A stretch of 64,000 nt of DNA from Stutzerimonas xanthomarina (GCF_003935375.1 NZ_RHQM01000011.1:1-64000); one strand, 5' to 3'; positions 27,441 to 37,624 are shown, numbered from the stretch's first letter. Translations and numbers: made by a program. The notes: generated from the sequence alone by a model not told the origin.

Positions 27441-28802
27441 ATGTCTCTCGATATCGTCATTCTCGCCGCTGGCCAGGGCACGCGCATGCGTTCGGCGCTG
27501 CCCAAGGTTCTGCATCCGGTCGCCGGAAAATCCATGCTCGGGCACGTGATTGACACCGCGCGTGCATTGCAGCCGAAAAGCATCCAGGTGGTTATCGGCC
27601 ACGGTGCCGAGCAGGTGCGCCAGCGACTGACCGGCGATGATCTCACCTTCGTCGTTCAGGCCGAGCAGCTGGGTACCGGCCATGCTGTAGCCCAGGCGTT
27701 GCCGAATCTGTCGGCCGAGCGCGTGCTGATCCTTTACGGTGACGTACCACTGATCGAAGCCGACACCCTGCAGCGCCTGTTGCAGAAGGTCGGGCCGGAG
27801 CAGCTCGCGCTGCTGACGGTGAAGCTGGACGACCCAACCGGCTATGGACGCATTGTCCGTGATGCGCGCGGCGAAGTGCAGGCTATCGTCGAGCACAAGG
27901 ATGCCAGCGACGAGCAGAAGGCGATCCGCGAGGGCAATACCGGGATTCTCGCCGTACCGGGCAGCCGTATCGGCGAATGGCTGGGTCGCCTGTCCAACAG
28001 CAATGCTCAGGGCGAGTACTACCTGACTGACGTCATCGCCATGGCTGTGGCCGACGGCCTGCGCGTGGCCACCGAGCAGCCGCTGGACGCTATGGAAGTG
28101 CAAGGTGCCAACGACCGTATCCAGCTGGCCGAGCTGGAACGCCATTACCAGCAGCGTGCCGCTCGTCGTTTGATGGCTCGGGGCGTGACGCTGCGCGACC
28201 CGGCACGTTTCGATCTGCGTGGCGAGGTGGAGGTCGGGCGAGACGTGCTGATCGACGTGAATGTGGTGCTCGAAGGCATGGTGGTCATCGAAGACGACGT
28301 GCAGATCGGACCGAACTGCGTGATCAAGGACAGCACGTTGCGTCGCGGTGCGATCGTCAAGGCCAACTCCCATCTTGAGGGTGCGGTAGTCGGCGAGAGT
28401 GCCGATTGCGGCCCGTTCGCGCGGCTGCGTCCAGGCAGCGTGCTCGGCGCCAAGGCGCATGTCGGCAACTTCGTCGAGCTGAAGAACGCGACCCTCGGCG
28501 ATGGCGCCAAGGCCGGGCATCTTAGCTACCTCGGTGACGCCGAGATCGGCGCGCGGACCAACATCGGTGCCGGTACCATCACTTGCAACTACGATGGTGC
28601 CAACAAATTCAGGACGGTGATGGGCGAGGACGTTTTCATCGGCTCCAACAGTTCATTGGTTGCACCGCTGAATCTCGGTGATGGCGCAACGACCGGCGCC
28701 GGTTCGACGATCACCGAGGACGTGCCGGCTCATACCCTGGGCCTCGGCCGCGGTCGCCAGCGCAATATCGAAGGCTGGCAGCGACCGAAGAAGCAGTCGT
28801 AG
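27441..28802 (+). CDS. glmU: Bifunctional GlmU (UDP-GlcNAc synthesis)
   Basis: 453 residues. Acetylates glucosamine-1-phosphate and then uridylylates it to UDP-GlcNAc, the precursor of peptidoglycan and LPS. The N-terminal uridyltransferase domain begins [19 protein letters not shown]. The C-terminal half (from about 250) is a left-handed beta helix of hexapeptide repeats, ending in the acetyltransferase active site region ([20 protein letters not shown]). It works in the same pathway as glmS 0.9 kb downstream. Confidence 0.98.
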   Translation: MSLDIVILAAGQGTRMRSALPKVLHPVAGKSMLGHVIDTARALQPKSIQVVIGHGAEQVRQRLTGDDLTFVVQAEQLGTGHAVAQALPNLSAERVLILYGDVPLIEADTLQRLLQKVGPEQLALLTVKLDDPTGYGRIVRDARGEVQAIVEHKDASDEQKAIREGNTGILAVPGSRIGEWLGRLSNSNAQGEYYLTDVIAMAVADGLRVATEQPLDAMEVQGANDRIQLAELERHYQQRAARRLMARGVTLRDPARFDLRGEVEVGRDVLIDVNVVLEGMVVIEDDVQIGPNCVIKDSTLRRGAIVKANSHLEGAVVGESADCGPFARLRPGSVLGAKAHVGNFVELKNATLGDGAKAGHLSYLGDAEIGARTNIGAGTITCNYDGANKFRTVMGEDVFIGSNSSLVAPLNLGDGATTGAGSTITEDVPAHTLGLGRGRQRNIEGWQRPKKQS

Positions 28803-28890
28803 ATCCGCGTTCGGCGCGCGAGGCCGGCCTGCTCCCCGCTGGCGGTGGGCGACGCCTGATCGCCAGCAGCTTGCAGCCCGTAAGCACTTA

Positions 28891-28927
28891 TGTTTTGATT
28901 CGCGCCGTTATCTTTCGAATCGAAACA
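28891..28927. promoter_or_regulatory. Dyad operator upstream of glmR
   Basis: TGTTTTGATTCG (28891-28902) and CGAATCGAAACA (28916-28927) form an inverted repeat with 11 of 12 positions paired. The right arm also contains a smaller palindrome TTTCGAATCGAAA (28913-28925). TTTCG half-sites are typical of DeoR-family operators. It ends 5 bases before the glmR start, so autoregulation of glmR and glmS is likely. Confidence 0.55.
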
Positions 28928-28932
28928 TATCT

Positions 28933-29715
28933 ATGTCGAAGCGCAACACCCCACAACGTCGTCATGCGATCCTCGCTGTGCTCAACGAGCTCGGCGAGGT
29001 CAGTGTGGATGAGCTGTCGCGGCGCTTCGAAACCTCGGAAGTCACCATCCGCAAGGACCTCGCCGCACTCGAGAAGAACGGCCTGCTGCTGCGCCGTTAC
29101 GGCGGGGCGGTACAGTTGCCTCAGGAGCTGATCGGCGACAGCGTGCAGCCCGTTTCGCCCTGGAAGCAGACAATCGCCCGTGCTGCGGTTGGCTGCATCC
29201 GCGAGCACGCGCGGATCATCATCGACAGCGGCACCACCACGGCGGCGATGATTCCTCAGCTCGGCCACAAGCACGGGCTGGTGGTGATGACCAATTCGCT
29301 GAACGTGGCCAATGCCCTGCGTGAGCTGGAACATGAACCGGTGCTGCTGATGACCGGCGGCACCTGGGATCCACATTCGGAGTCCTTTCAGGGCCAGGTC
29401 GCCGAGCAAGTACTGCGTTCCTACGACTTCGACCAACTGTTCATCGGTGCCGATGGCATCGATCTGGAGCGGGGCACCACCACCTTCAACGAACTGCTAG
29501 GGTTGTCCCGGGTGATGGCCGATGTCGCGCGCGAAGTCATCGTGCTCGCCGAGGCCGACAAGATCGGGCGGCGCATCCCCAATCTCGAGCTGCCCTGGAG
29601 CAGCGTGCACACCCTGATTACCGATGAGCGCCTCAGCGACGAGGCGCGCAGCAGCATCCTGGCCCGCGGCGTCAAACTGATCTGCGTGGCCGTCGAAACC
29701 AATCTGGAGACTTGA
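28933..29715 (+). CDS. glmR: DeoR-family regulator of amino-sugar synthesis
   Basis: 260 residues. N-terminal winged helix-turn-helix ([20 protein letters not shown], then [18 protein letters not shown]) and C-terminal DeoR sugar-phosphate sensor domain with [13 protein letters not shown] and [16 protein letters not shown]. The ATG at 28933 is chosen because the DNA-binding domain begins there; the long in-frame extension upstream overlaps glmU and the operator. It sits 2 bases before glmS, as with P. aeruginosa glmR (PA5550), so it probably controls glucosamine-6-phosphate supply. Confidence 0.9.
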   Translation: MSKRNTPQRRHAILAVLNELGEVSVDELSRRFETSEVTIRKDLAALEKNGLLLRRYGGAVQLPQELIGDSVQPVSPWKQTIARAAVGCIREHARIIIDSGTTTAAMIPQLGHKHGLVVMTNSLNVANALRELEHEPVLLMTGGTWDPHSESFQGQVAEQVLRSYDFDQLFIGADGIDLERGTTTFNELLGLSRVMADVAREVIVLAEADKIGRRIPNLELPWSSVHTLITDERLSDEARSSILARGVKLICVAVETNLET

Positions 29716-29717
29716 GC

Positions 29718-31568
29718 ATGTGTGGCATTGTTGGCGCCGTCGCCGAACGCAACATCACCGCGATCCTTCTCGAGGGCCTAAAGCGCCTGGAATACCGTGG
29801 CTATGACAGTGCCGGCGTTGCCGTGCTGGACGAGAAGGGAACACTCGAGCGCCTGCGCCGTAACGGCAAGGTCGCCGAACTGGAGCAGGCTCAGCAACAG
29901 ACGCAGCTGGCCGGCCGTCTAGGCATTGCGCATACCCGCTGGGCAACCCATGGCGCGCCCTGCGAGCGCAATGCCCATCCGCATTTCTCGGGTGATGATC
30001 TGGCCGTGGTGCACAACGGCATCATCGAGAACCACGAGGCGCTGCGGGCTCAGCTCAAGGAGATGGGTTACGTATTCGTCTCGGATACCGACACCGAAGT
30101 CATCGTCCACCTGCTGCACCACAAGCTCGATTCGCTCGGCGACCTCACCGCTGCCCTGAAGGCAGCGGTCAAGGAGCTACATGGCGCCTATGGTCTGGCA
30201 GTAATCAACGCCAGGCAGCCCGATCGTTTGCTCGCCGCGCGCAGCGGCAGCCCGCTGGTGATCGGTCTGGGCCTGGGGGAGAACTTCCTCGCTTCGGACC
30301 AGCTGGCGCTGCGCCAGGTCACCGACCGCTTTATGTATCTGGAAGAGGGCGACATCGCCGAAATTCGCCGCGATGCGGTGCAGATCTGGGATGTCGACGG
30401 CCAGCCGGTGCAGCGCGAGGCCGTGCAGTACCACGAAGGTGCCGAAGCGGCGGACAAGGGCGAGTACCGTCACTTCATGCTCAAGGAGATTCACGAGCAG
30501 CCGAAGGTGGTGCAGCGCACGCTGGAAGGCCGGCTAGGCGATCATCAGGTGCTGGTGCAGGCGTTCGGACCGCAAGCCGCCGAGCTGTTCGCCAAAGTGC
30601 GCAATGTGCAGATCGTCGCCTGTGGCACCAGCTATCACGCAGGCATGGTCGCTCGCTACTGGCTGGAGGAACTGGCCGGCATACCCTGTCAGGTCGAGGT
30701 TGCCAGCGAATTCCGCTACCGCAAGGTGGTGGTGCAGCCGGACACCCTGTTCGTCACCATCTCCCAGTCCGGCGAGACGGCCGATTCGCTGGCAGCGCTG
30801 CGTAACGCCAAGGCGCGCTCCGAGCAGGAAGGTCGCTATCTGGCGAGCCTGGCGATCTGCAACGTCGGCATCAGTTCGCTGGTGCGCGAATCGGACCTGA
30901 CCCTGCTCACCCAGGCCGGCCCGGAAATCGGCGTGGCTTCGACCAAGGCTTTCACCACCCAGCTGGTTGGCCTGTTGTTGCTGACGCTGTCGCTGGGCCA
31001 GGTCCGGGGCACGCTTTCCCCTGCGCTGGAGGCCGAACTGGTCGACGAGCTGCGCCGGCTGCCGACCCGTCTGGGCGAGGCGCTGGCGATGGACGCTACG
31101 GTGGAGAAGATTTCCGAGCACTTCGCCGAGAAGCATCACACCCTCTTCCTCGGCCGCGGCGCTCAGTATCCGGTGGCGATGGAGGGGGCGCTCAAGCTCA
31201 AGGAAATTTCCTACATCCATGCCGAGGCCTACCCGGCCGGTGAGCTCAAGCACGGCCCGCTGGCCCTGGTGGACGCCGACATGCCGGTGGTCACGGTGGC
31301 GCCGAACAACGAGTTGCTCGAGAAGCTCAAGTCCAACCTGCAGGAAGTGCGCGCCCGTGGTGGCGAGCTGATCGTCTTTGCCGATCGTGAAGCCGGGTTC
31401 GACAACGGTGAAGGGATCTTCGTGGTGAACATGCCGCATATACACGATGCTCTGGCGCCGATCCTCTATACCCTGCCGCTGCAACTGCTGTCGTACTACG
31501 TTGCCGTGCTGCGCGGTACCGATGTCGACCAGCCACGCAACCTCGCCAAGTCCGTCACGGTGGAGTGA
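29718..31568 (+). CDS. glmS: Glucosamine-6-phosphate synthase
   Basis: 616 residues. Converts fructose-6-phosphate and glutamine to glucosamine-6-phosphate, the first committed step to UDP-GlcNAc. The start MCGIVGAV places the catalytic cysteine at position 2, so the ATG at 29718 is correct rather than the TTG 6 bases upstream. An N-terminal glutaminase domain is followed by two SIS domains ([28 protein letters not shown]) and the C-terminal KSVTVE. No glmS ribozyme sequence is present upstream, as expected in gamma-proteobacteria. Confidence 0.98.
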   Translation: MCGIVGAVAERNITAILLEGLKRLEYRGYDSAGVAVLDEKGTLERLRRNGKVAELEQAQQQTQLAGRLGIAHTRWATHGAPCERNAHPHFSGDDLAVVHNGIIENHEALRAQLKEMGYVFVSDTDTEVIVHLLHHKLDSLGDLTAALKAAVKELHGAYGLAVINARQPDRLLAARSGSPLVIGLGLGENFLASDQLALRQVTDRFMYLEEGDIAEIRRDAVQIWDVDGQPVQREAVQYHEGAEAADKGEYRHFMLKEIHEQPKVVQRTLEGRLGDHQVLVQAFGPQAAELFAKVRNVQIVACGTSYHAGMVARYWLEELAGIPCQVEVASEFRYRKVVVQPDTLFVTISQSGETADSLAALRNAKARSEQEGRYLASLAICNVGISSLVRESDLTLLTQAGPEIGVASTKAFTTQLVGLLLLTLSLGQVRGTLSPALEAELVDELRRLPTRLGEALAMDATVEKISEHFAEKHHTLFLGRGAQYPVAMEGALKLKEISYIHAEAYPAGELKHGPLALVDADMPVVTVAPNNELLEKLKSNLQEVRARGGELIVFADREAGFDNGEGIFVVNMPHIHDALAPILYTLPLQLLSYYVAVLRGTDVDQPRNLAKSVTVE

Positions 31569-31610
31569 CCGGCGAGCACGCCAGAGAGCGTGTGTTGTTG
31601 TTGTGTAAAG

Positions 31611-31632
31611 CAAAGGCCCTGCGGGGCCTTTG
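31611..31632. terminator. Bidirectional terminator between glmS and bphO
   Basis: A 9-bp stem CAAAGGCCC / GGGCCTTTG with a TGCG loop, flanked by AAAG and CTTT. It lies between the convergent glmS and heme oxygenase genes and can serve both. Confidence 0.8.
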
Positions 31633-31637
31633 TGCTT

Positions 31638-32189
31638 TCAGCCGTATTCGCAGTCGTGCTCCAGCGCGGCAGCTTCGGCGAACAGCGCGAAGGTCCTTTC
31701 CGCGGCGGCCAGCATCGGTTCCCAGGCGCAGCTGGCGGCGTCCTGTTCGAGACGGGTAAGAAAGGCTGGCCAGAGCCTGGCGACGTCACCATGCTCGAGG
31801 TAGCGAACGGGCGCGGCCGGGTTGGCCTGGCGTATCCGCCGTGCGAGCACGCGACCGCCCAAGCGCGACCCTTCCAGCACGTAGGCGACACCCCAGCAGC
31901 TGGCGAAATCGCTCAGTGGCAGCGACAGCGCTGTGGGAAGCGGGCAGTCCATCTCGACCAGATCGGCGTACAGGGCATGCCGACGCACCCGCATTGGCCA
32001 GTCGTCGAGCAGTGTCGCGAAACTGGCGCGCTCCAGCGCGATCTCCGCGGCGCTGAGGACCCGGCTGTGAGCACGCAGGAAGCGGCGATAAGCATCCGGC
32101 TGCCCAAGGCTGAACTCCGAGAAGGCGGCATCTACTTGCTCATGCAGTGGCGCCGTGGCCTGTCTGAGGCGTGCGCGCAGCTCAGCCAT
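31638..32189 (-). CDS. bphO: Bacterial heme oxygenase (biliverdin supply)
   Basis: 183 residues, the normal size of BphO. Opens heme to biliverdin, CO and iron; biliverdin is the chromophore of the phytochrome encoded upstream. The likely heme-ligating histidine is H16 in RQATAPLHEQVDAAF, and the SCWGVAYVLEGSRLGGRVLA stretch matches the distal helix of the family (GS.LGG). The start overlaps the end of the hybrid kinase gene by 8 bases, so it is the last gene of the phytochrome operon. Confidence 0.92.
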   Translation of the reverse strand: MAELRARLRQATAPLHEQVDAAFSEFSLGQPDAYRRFLRAHSRVLSAAEIALERASFATLLDDWPMRVRRHALYADLVEMDCPLPTALSLPLSDFASCWGVAYVLEGSRLGGRVLARRIRQANPAAPVRYLEHGDVARLWPAFLTRLEQDAASCAWEPMLAAAERTFALFAEAAALEHDCEYG

Positions 32190-34593
32190 CGGTCAGGCTG
32201 CCTTCGTTCAAAGCCAGATGAATCTTGCTCGCCAGTTGTTCCTCGCGGAACGGTTTCTGGATGATCGAGTAGCCGGCCAGACCCAGTTCGCACAGCTCGG
32301 CGTAACCGGTCACGAAAATCACCGGCAGCCCGGGATGACGGGTGCGCACGGCACGGGCCAGTTCGCCGCCGTTCATCCCCGGCATGGCGAAATCGGCCAG
32401 CAGCAGATCGACCTCGATATCACCGGCCAGCAGCTGCAAGGCATGGTCGCCGCTGTCCGCCTCGGTCACCGCGAAGCCGAGATCCTGCAGCATCAGCGCG
32501 GTCACCTCGCGCACGCTGGGGTCGTCGTCCACCAGCAGGATGCTGTGTTGCGCGTTGTCTTCGCGCGTCCCGGCGCTCACAGCCACGGTCGGCTCCTGCT
32601 CTTGCGGGGCCGCAGTGCGGGGCAGGAATACCTTGACCGTGGTACCCACGCCTTCGCGGCTTTCGATACGGGCACCGCCACCGGATTGCTTGGCGAAACC
32701 GAAAACCTGCGCCAGGCCGAGGCCCGAGCCCTTGCCGACCTCCTTGGTGGTGAAGAAGGGCTCGAACGCCTTGCTCAGAACTTCCTCGCTCATGCCGGTG
32801 CCGGTGTCGGTCACCGACAGCACCACGTACTCGCCTGGGCCGGGATCCTCGGCGCGCAGTGCAGGTTCGCTGATCACCACGTTGCGCGTGCCCAGCGTCA
32901 GGCGCCCGCTGTCACCCATTGCGTCGCGGGCATTGATCGCCAGGTTGAGGATGATCATCTCGATCTGGGTCGGGTCCACCAGCGCGTGCCAGATGTTGGC
33001 CTGGGTGTCGGTCTCGATGCTGACGCTGCCGCCGAGGGTGCTTTTCAGCAGGCTGAGCAGGCTGACCAGCGTATCGTTGAGGTCGACTGCCGCGGGCGTA
33101 AGCTGCTGGCGCCGGGCAAAGGCGAGCAGCTGGCTGGTCAGCGTTGCGCCGCGCTCGCCAGATTCGCGGATGTACTGCAAGCGACGCAAACTGCGTTCTG
33201 CCGGTGCGCCCTTCTCGAGATCGTTCTGCAGAAAGCTGGCGCTGGTGAGGATGACCGTCAGCAGGTTGTTGAAGTCATGGGCGACGCCGGCGGTCAGCTG
33301 GCCGACGGCTTCGAGGCGCTGCATCTGCTGCAGGGTCGCCTCGACACGTTCGCGCTCCTGGATCTGCGCGCGGAGCTCGCGGTTGGCCTCGGCCAGTTTG
33401 TCGACCGCGGCGATTTCGCTGGTGATGTCCCGTGCCGCCGAGTAGACGCGGCCGTCATCGGCGACCACCGACCAGGACAGCCAGCGGTAGCTGCCATCGC
33501 GATGGCGCAGGCGATTGACGAAGCGGTTGGTGACCTTGCCTTGGCCGACACGGGCATTTTCTTCCTGGGTCGCCTGCAGATCGTCGGGATGCACCAGCCA
33601 GGTCAGCGGGTGCTGCATGAGCTGTTCCAGCGGCCAGCCGAAGGCATCCTCCCAGATCGGGTTGAGCGCGACCGGCATCATGTCCAGGCGGGTGACCGCC
33701 AGCAGGTCACGGGACAACTCCCAGGTGCGGTCACGTTCGCGGGTGCGCTCCTGCACGCGCTCGCCCAGGGTTTCGTTCATCTGCCTGAGGGTCTGGGTCG
33801 CCAGCTGTTGTTCGGTGATGTCCATCACCACGCCGACGAAGCGCGAGCACTGCCCGCCTTCGAAAAAGGCCTGGCCGCGAGTTTCCATCCAGCGCAGGCT
33901 GCCGTCATCGAAAAGCACGCGATAGGTGGTGCAGTACTCGCCGTCATCTTCACCGGCGATGGCGCGGGCGATCTCCTCGCGTATCCGCTTGCGGTCTTCC
34001 GGGTGGCAGAGCCGTTCGAACAGCGGCATGTCTACCGGGTCCTGTTCACCGATACCGAGCATGGCCCGGCAGCGCTGGTCCCAGATCAGCGCGCCACTCT
34101 GTGGTTCGTAGTCCCACATGCCCAGGCGTGCCGCATCGATGGCCAGGCGCGCGCGCACCTCGACCTCGCGCAGCGCCTGCTCGGCCTGCAGACGGCGACG
34201 CCGTTCGTTGACTTCGGCCAGCGCGCGTTCCACCGCCTTGGGCAGAAAGCCAAGGTTCTGTTTGAGGACATAGTCGACGGCGCCGGAGCGCATCATGTTG
34301 ACCGCGTGCTCCTCACCGAACACGCCGGAGAGGAAGATGAAGGGGGTCTGTGGCGCCAGCCGACGCGCTTCCTGCAAGGCCTGGCTGCCGGAGAAGCCTG
34401 GCAGGATGAAGTCCGCCAGGATCAGATCGAAGGCGCGTCGCTGCAGCGCTTCCACCACGCCGGCATGGCTGTAGACCAGCTCGGTATGCAGGGTGTAGCC
34501 ACTGCGCTCCAGCGCCAACTGGGCGAGTTCGGCGTCGTGCGGGCTGTCCTCGATGAACAGGACGCTGATGTTCTTTGACGCTGGCATATCCAT
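32182..34593 (-). CDS. Hybrid histidine kinase (REC-PAS-PAS-HK-REC)
   Basis: 803 residues with no membrane segments, so cytoplasmic. Domains in order: receiver (about 8-125, phospho-acceptor D61), PAS (150-265), PAS (300-395), coiled linker, HisKA with H439 in GVAHDFNNLL, HATPase (540-660; NLAINARDAM, GSGLGLAQVFGF), and a second receiver (685-800, D734). A receiver at each end suggests it relays phosphate from or to another kinase. It lies inside the bphP operon between the response regulator and heme oxygenase. ATG codons at 34593 and 34587 are both possible; the second has better spacing from ACAGG. Ligand and output are unknown. Confidence 0.9.
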   Translation of the reverse strand: MDMPASKNISVLFIEDSPHDAELAQLALERSGYTLHTELVYSHAGVVEALQRRAFDLILADFILPGFSGSQALQEARRLAPQTPFIFLSGVFGEEHAVNMMRSGAVDYVLKQNLGFLPKAVERALAEVNERRRRLQAEQALREVEVRARLAIDAARLGMWDYEPQSGALIWDQRCRAMLGIGEQDPVDMPLFERLCHPEDRKRIREEIARAIAGEDDGEYCTTYRVLFDDGSLRWMETRGQAFFEGGQCSRFVGVVMDITEQQLATQTLRQMNETLGERVQERTRERDRTWELSRDLLAVTRLDMMPVALNPIWEDAFGWPLEQLMQHPLTWLVHPDDLQATQEENARVGQGKVTNRFVNRLRHRDGSYRWLSWSVVADDGRVYSAARDITSEIAAVDKLAEANRELRAQIQERERVEATLQQMQRLEAVGQLTAGVAHDFNNLLTVILTSASFLQNDLEKGAPAERSLRRLQYIRESGERGATLTSQLLAFARRQQLTPAAVDLNDTLVSLLSLLKSTLGGSVSIETDTQANIWHALVDPTQIEMIILNLAINARDAMGDSGRLTLGTRNVVISEPALRAEDPGPGEYVVLSVTDTGTGMSEEVLSKAFEPFFTTKEVGKGSGLGLAQVFGFAKQSGGGARIESREGVGTTVKVFLPRTAAPQEQEPTVAVSAGTREDNAQHSILLVDDDPSVREVTALMLQDLGFAVTEADSGDHALQLLAGDIEVDLLLADFAMPGMNGGELARAVRTRHPGLPVIFVTGYAELCELGLAGYSIIQKPFREEQLASKIHLALNEGSLTDG

Positions 34594-34653
34594 CCTGTCG
34601 AGGAAGCAGGAATCATCGAAACGGCCCGCCAGGCGCGGGCCGGCAATGCTCGT

Positions 34654-35127
34654 TCAGTTCTTTTCGTCTTTGTTGCGCGCGCGCTTGAGTCGCAGCGAAC
34701 CGGGTGGTGGCTCGTTGAGCACGGCCCAGAAGATGCCGAGGTCGGAGATTGCGGCGACAAAATCTTTGAATTCGACCGGTTTGACGACGTAAGCGTTCAC
34801 CCCGAGCTCGTAGGCTTTCATCAGGTCGGGTTCTTCCCGCGACGAGGTCAGCATGACCACTGGAATGCTACGCAGCTCGGCGGTCTCGCGGACGGTCTTG
34901 AGCACTTCCAGACCGTCGACCTTGGGCAGCTTCAGGTCCAGTAGCAGCACTGCCGGATTGCCATCGGCGCGATCGGCGTAGGCGCCGGTGCGCTGCAGGT
35001 AGTTCAGCGCCTCGGCGCCGTCACGCATGATCACCACTTCATTGGCCAGCTGGCTGCGTTCCAGCGCGATCAGGGTGAGTTCCAGGTCGTGAGGGTTGTC
35101 TTCGACCAGCAGTATCGGTTTCAGCAT
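34654..35127 (-). CDS. Single-domain response regulator
   Basis: 157 residues, a receiver domain with no output domain. It begins MLKPILLVEDNPHDLELTLIAL. The phospho-acceptor is D64 in AVLLLDLKLPKVDG, and the conserved lysine is in YVVKPVEF. This is the Rcp1-like type that commonly accompanies bacteriophytochromes. Its ATG overlaps the bphP stop by one base (TGATG), so the two are translated together. It is the obvious partner of BphP; it could pass phosphate on to the hybrid kinase downstream. Confidence 0.93.
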   Translation of the reverse strand: MLKPILLVEDNPHDLELTLIALERSQLANEVVIMRDGAEALNYLQRTGAYADRADGNPAVLLLDLKLPKVDGLEVLKTVRETAELRSIPVVMLTSSREEPDLMKAYELGVNAYVVKPVEFKDFVAAISDLGIFWAVLNEPPPGSLRLKRARNKDEKN

Positions 35128-37397
35128 CAGATGTCTCGGTCCAGGAGGGACGATGTGTAGGACAATTTGGGGAGTGAGAAGTAGAACGTGGCGCCCTTGT
35201 CCAGCTGGCCTTCGGCCCAGACCTGGCCATCGTGGCGCTCGATGATGCGACGCACGCTCGCCAGGCCGATGCCGGTGCCTTCGAATTCCTCCATGCGGTG
35301 CAAGCGCTGGAACACGCCGAACAGCTTGCTCGAATACTGCATGTCGAAGCCGACGCCGTTGTCGCGCACATAGACCACCACCTCGCCGGCGCGTTGCTCG
35401 GCGCCCACTTCGATGACGGCCACCTCCCGGGTGCGGCTGTACTTGACCGCATTGTCGATCAGGTTGCGCAACACCATGTGAATGAAGGCGGCATCGGCGA
35501 CGACGACCGGCATCGGCAGTAGGTGCCATTCGATTTGGCGACCTTCGCAATCGGGTACCAGCTCCTCGCGAATCGAGGCAACCAATGCAGCGAGGTTGAC
35601 ATCCGACAGGCGCAATGCCGAACGGCCCATCTGCGAGAAGCTCAGCAGGTTGTCCACCAGCGTGCCGGCAAAGCGTGCGGCGTCGGCAATGTTGTCGAGA
35701 AAGCGCATCCCGCGTTCGCTCAACTGCTTGCTTTCCATCTCGCTGAGCAGCTCGGTGTAGCCGGCGATGTGCCGCAGCGGTGCGCGCAGGTCGTGGGACA
35801 CGCTGTAGGAGAAGGCCTCCAGCTCCTTGTTGCTGGCGCGCAACTCGCCGGCCAGCTGGGCCATTTCCTCGGCTTTGCGCAAGACGATACCGAGCACCGC
35901 ATTGCGCAGCTCCAGCGCGCCCTCGATCACCACCTGATCCCAGGGCTGCGCATAGCCGCGCAGGGTTTCCTGCCATTGTTCGAAGCTGTGTCGCGGAGTG
36001 AGCGCACCGCTCTGACGGTCGATCTGTTTTTCCGGCTGACCGGCCCAGTTGACGGTCTTGATCTGCTCGTGGCGAAACCAGATCAGATAGTGCGCGTGCA
36101 GGCGCGAGATGGAGATGGCCATGACCCCGGCACAGCGCTCGGCGAGCGCCGGCATGCCGGGGATGTCGCGGCCGACGCAGTCACTGTGGAAGACCAGCTC
36201 GTCGCGCCGTTCGCCCAGCCACTGCGCCAGCTGCAGGATCTGTTCATGCTCCGGCGTGTCGCCGACGGTTTCGCACTTGTCGGCGGAGATGATCGCCGCG
36301 CCGTCGGCACCGGCGAACCCCAGCACCACCTCGGGGAGATGGCGGAAACCCTCGACCACGCTGTCGCGATCGGCCATCGCCGCGAGCAGGTGGACGATCT
36401 GGTGGCGCAGTTCCAGCTTGCGCTGCGCGAGGGTCTCGCTTTCCCTCGCCTCGATCTGCAGCGAGAGGATGCGGCCGAGCAGCTCGCAGGCGGTGCGGGT
36501 CTGGTAGCTGACCGCACGCGGTTCGGCATCATGGCAGGAGATCAGCCCCCAGAGGCGGTCGCGAATGACGATGGAGATCGACATCGACGCCAGCGTGCCC
36601 ATGTTGCGCATGTACTGCAGATGCACCGGGGAAACGCTGCGCAATGCGGCGAAGCTCAGGTCCAGTGGCGCGCCGGAGACCGGATTGAGCGCCGGCACCA
36701 GTGGCGAGGGTTGATAGTTGGCATCCTGGATCACCCGGATCAGGTTCTCGCGATACAGCCGGCGCGCCTGCTGAGGAATGTCGGCGGCCGGGAAGCACAG
36801 CCCGAGGTAGCTTGGATAGCCGGGGTCGGCGACCTCTGCCAGCACCACGCCGTTGTCTTCGGCATCGAAGCGATAGGCTTTGACGCGGCCGAAGCCGGTG
36901 ATGCGCTTGACCTCCCGAACCGCCAGTTGGCAGAGCGCTTCGAGCTCGCGGCTGTCCTGCAGCTGGGCGACGAAGGTGCGCATCAGCGGGTAGAGGGTGT
37001 CGTAGGCCTGGCCCGAGGTTTCCGCGCGTTCGAATTCGAGGATCAGCTGGCCGCGATGGCGATGGCCGAGCAGGGCGAACGCCTGGCCGGCGACACCAGT
37101 GAGACCGATGCTCACATCGCTCAGGTGAAAGGGGTTGTGGTCGTCTTCGCTCAGTGCCGTGAGACCGGCTTCGAGGCGTGCGGTGGGCAGCAGGTTCGAC
37201 AGTGGCTGACCGAGTAGTGAGCGGGCGTCGATTCCGAGCCAGTGCTGAACGTTTTCACTGGCCTGCTGCACGCGCAGTTCGGGTTCGCTGACCACCAGCA
37301 GGAAGCCATGGGGCTGGATGCTACCGGGGATATGGATCGGCTCGTCGGCGCATCGGTCGATGGCCTGGAGCAATTCCTGGGCTTCGGTAGTGGTCAT
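35127..37397 (-). CDS. bphP: Bacteriophytochrome histidine kinase
   Basis: 756 residues. Red/far-red photoreceptor kinase. PAS-GAF-PHY photosensor: the biliverdin-binding cysteine is C16 (LQAIDRCADEP). The GAF domain has the DIP motif (206-208), H259 and H289, matching the positions of chromophore-pocket residues in Deinococcus BphP. The PHY tongue is near residues 440-455 (WFRHEQIKTVNWAGQP). The kinase has H535 in YSVSHDLRAPLRH and a C-terminal ATPase (NAVKYSR, DNGVGFDM). ATG 37397 is chosen because AAGGA precedes it; an in-frame start 57 bases upstream adds a non-conserved tail. First gene of the operon. Confidence 0.95.
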   Translation of the reverse strand: MTTTEAQELLQAIDRCADEPIHIPGSIQPHGFLLVVSEPELRVQQASENVQHWLGIDARSLLGQPLSNLLPTARLEAGLTALSEDDHNPFHLSDVSIGLTGVAGQAFALLGHRHRGQLILEFERAETSGQAYDTLYPLMRTFVAQLQDSRELEALCQLAVREVKRITGFGRVKAYRFDAEDNGVVLAEVADPGYPSYLGLCFPAADIPQQARRLYRENLIRVIQDANYQPSPLVPALNPVSGAPLDLSFAALRSVSPVHLQYMRNMGTLASMSISIVIRDRLWGLISCHDAEPRAVSYQTRTACELLGRILSLQIEARESETLAQRKLELRHQIVHLLAAMADRDSVVEGFRHLPEVVLGFAGADGAAIISADKCETVGDTPEHEQILQLAQWLGERRDELVFHSDCVGRDIPGMPALAERCAGVMAISISRLHAHYLIWFRHEQIKTVNWAGQPEKQIDRQSGALTPRHSFEQWQETLRGYAQPWDQVVIEGALELRNAVLGIVLRKAEEMAQLAGELRASNKELEAFSYSVSHDLRAPLRHIAGYTELLSEMESKQLSERGMRFLDNIADAARFAGTLVDNLLSFSQMGRSALRLSDVNLAALVASIREELVPDCEGRQIEWHLLPMPVVVADAAFIHMVLRNLIDNAVKYSRTREVAVIEVGAEQRAGEVVVYVRDNGVGFDMQYSSKLFGVFQRLHRMEEFEGTGIGLASVRRIIERHDGQVWAEGQLDKGATFYFSLPKLSYTSSLLDRDI

Positions 37398-37413
37398 TGC
37401 GTGTCCTTGTTCA

Positions 37414-37439
37414 GGTCCGAGCGGACCAGACGTGTCTGG
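37414..37439. promoter_or_regulatory. Paired palindromes in the bphP leader
   Basis: GGTCCGAGCGGACC (37414-37427) and CCAGACGTGTCTGG (37426-37439) are two near-perfect palindromes sharing two bases, just upstream of the bphP ribosome site. They could be an operator or form alternative mRNA hairpins. Visible in the sequence; function is unknown. Confidence 0.45.
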
Positions 37440-37624
37440 CAGGCACCAATGCAAATTGCTACCTAAAATTCCGCAATTGTGCGTACTGAATCGGGCAAGT
37501 CGCTGTGAAGGTCTTAACCGAGCGTTTCGCTAGGCCATGCACTTTAACGCGACAGAACTAGCTCGCCAATCCGGCGGGCTGTATAAACGGGCCTTGCCCA
37601 GGGGCATACGACAGGAGGTGGGGT

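Noticed and set aside
29716..29717. A glmS ribozyme/riboswitch before glmS
   Set aside because: Only two bases separate glmR and glmS, leaving no room for the ribozyme, which is a Gram-positive feature.
32155..34578. An 807-codon open frame on the plus strand opposite the hybrid kinase
   Set aside because: It is a shadow of the GC-rich kinase gene in another frame. Its peptide has no domains, while the minus strand encodes an unbroken REC-PAS-PAS-HK-REC protein.
35523..37217. A 564-codon plus-strand frame opposite bphP
   Set aside because: Antisense shadow of the phytochrome gene; no domains or start signals.
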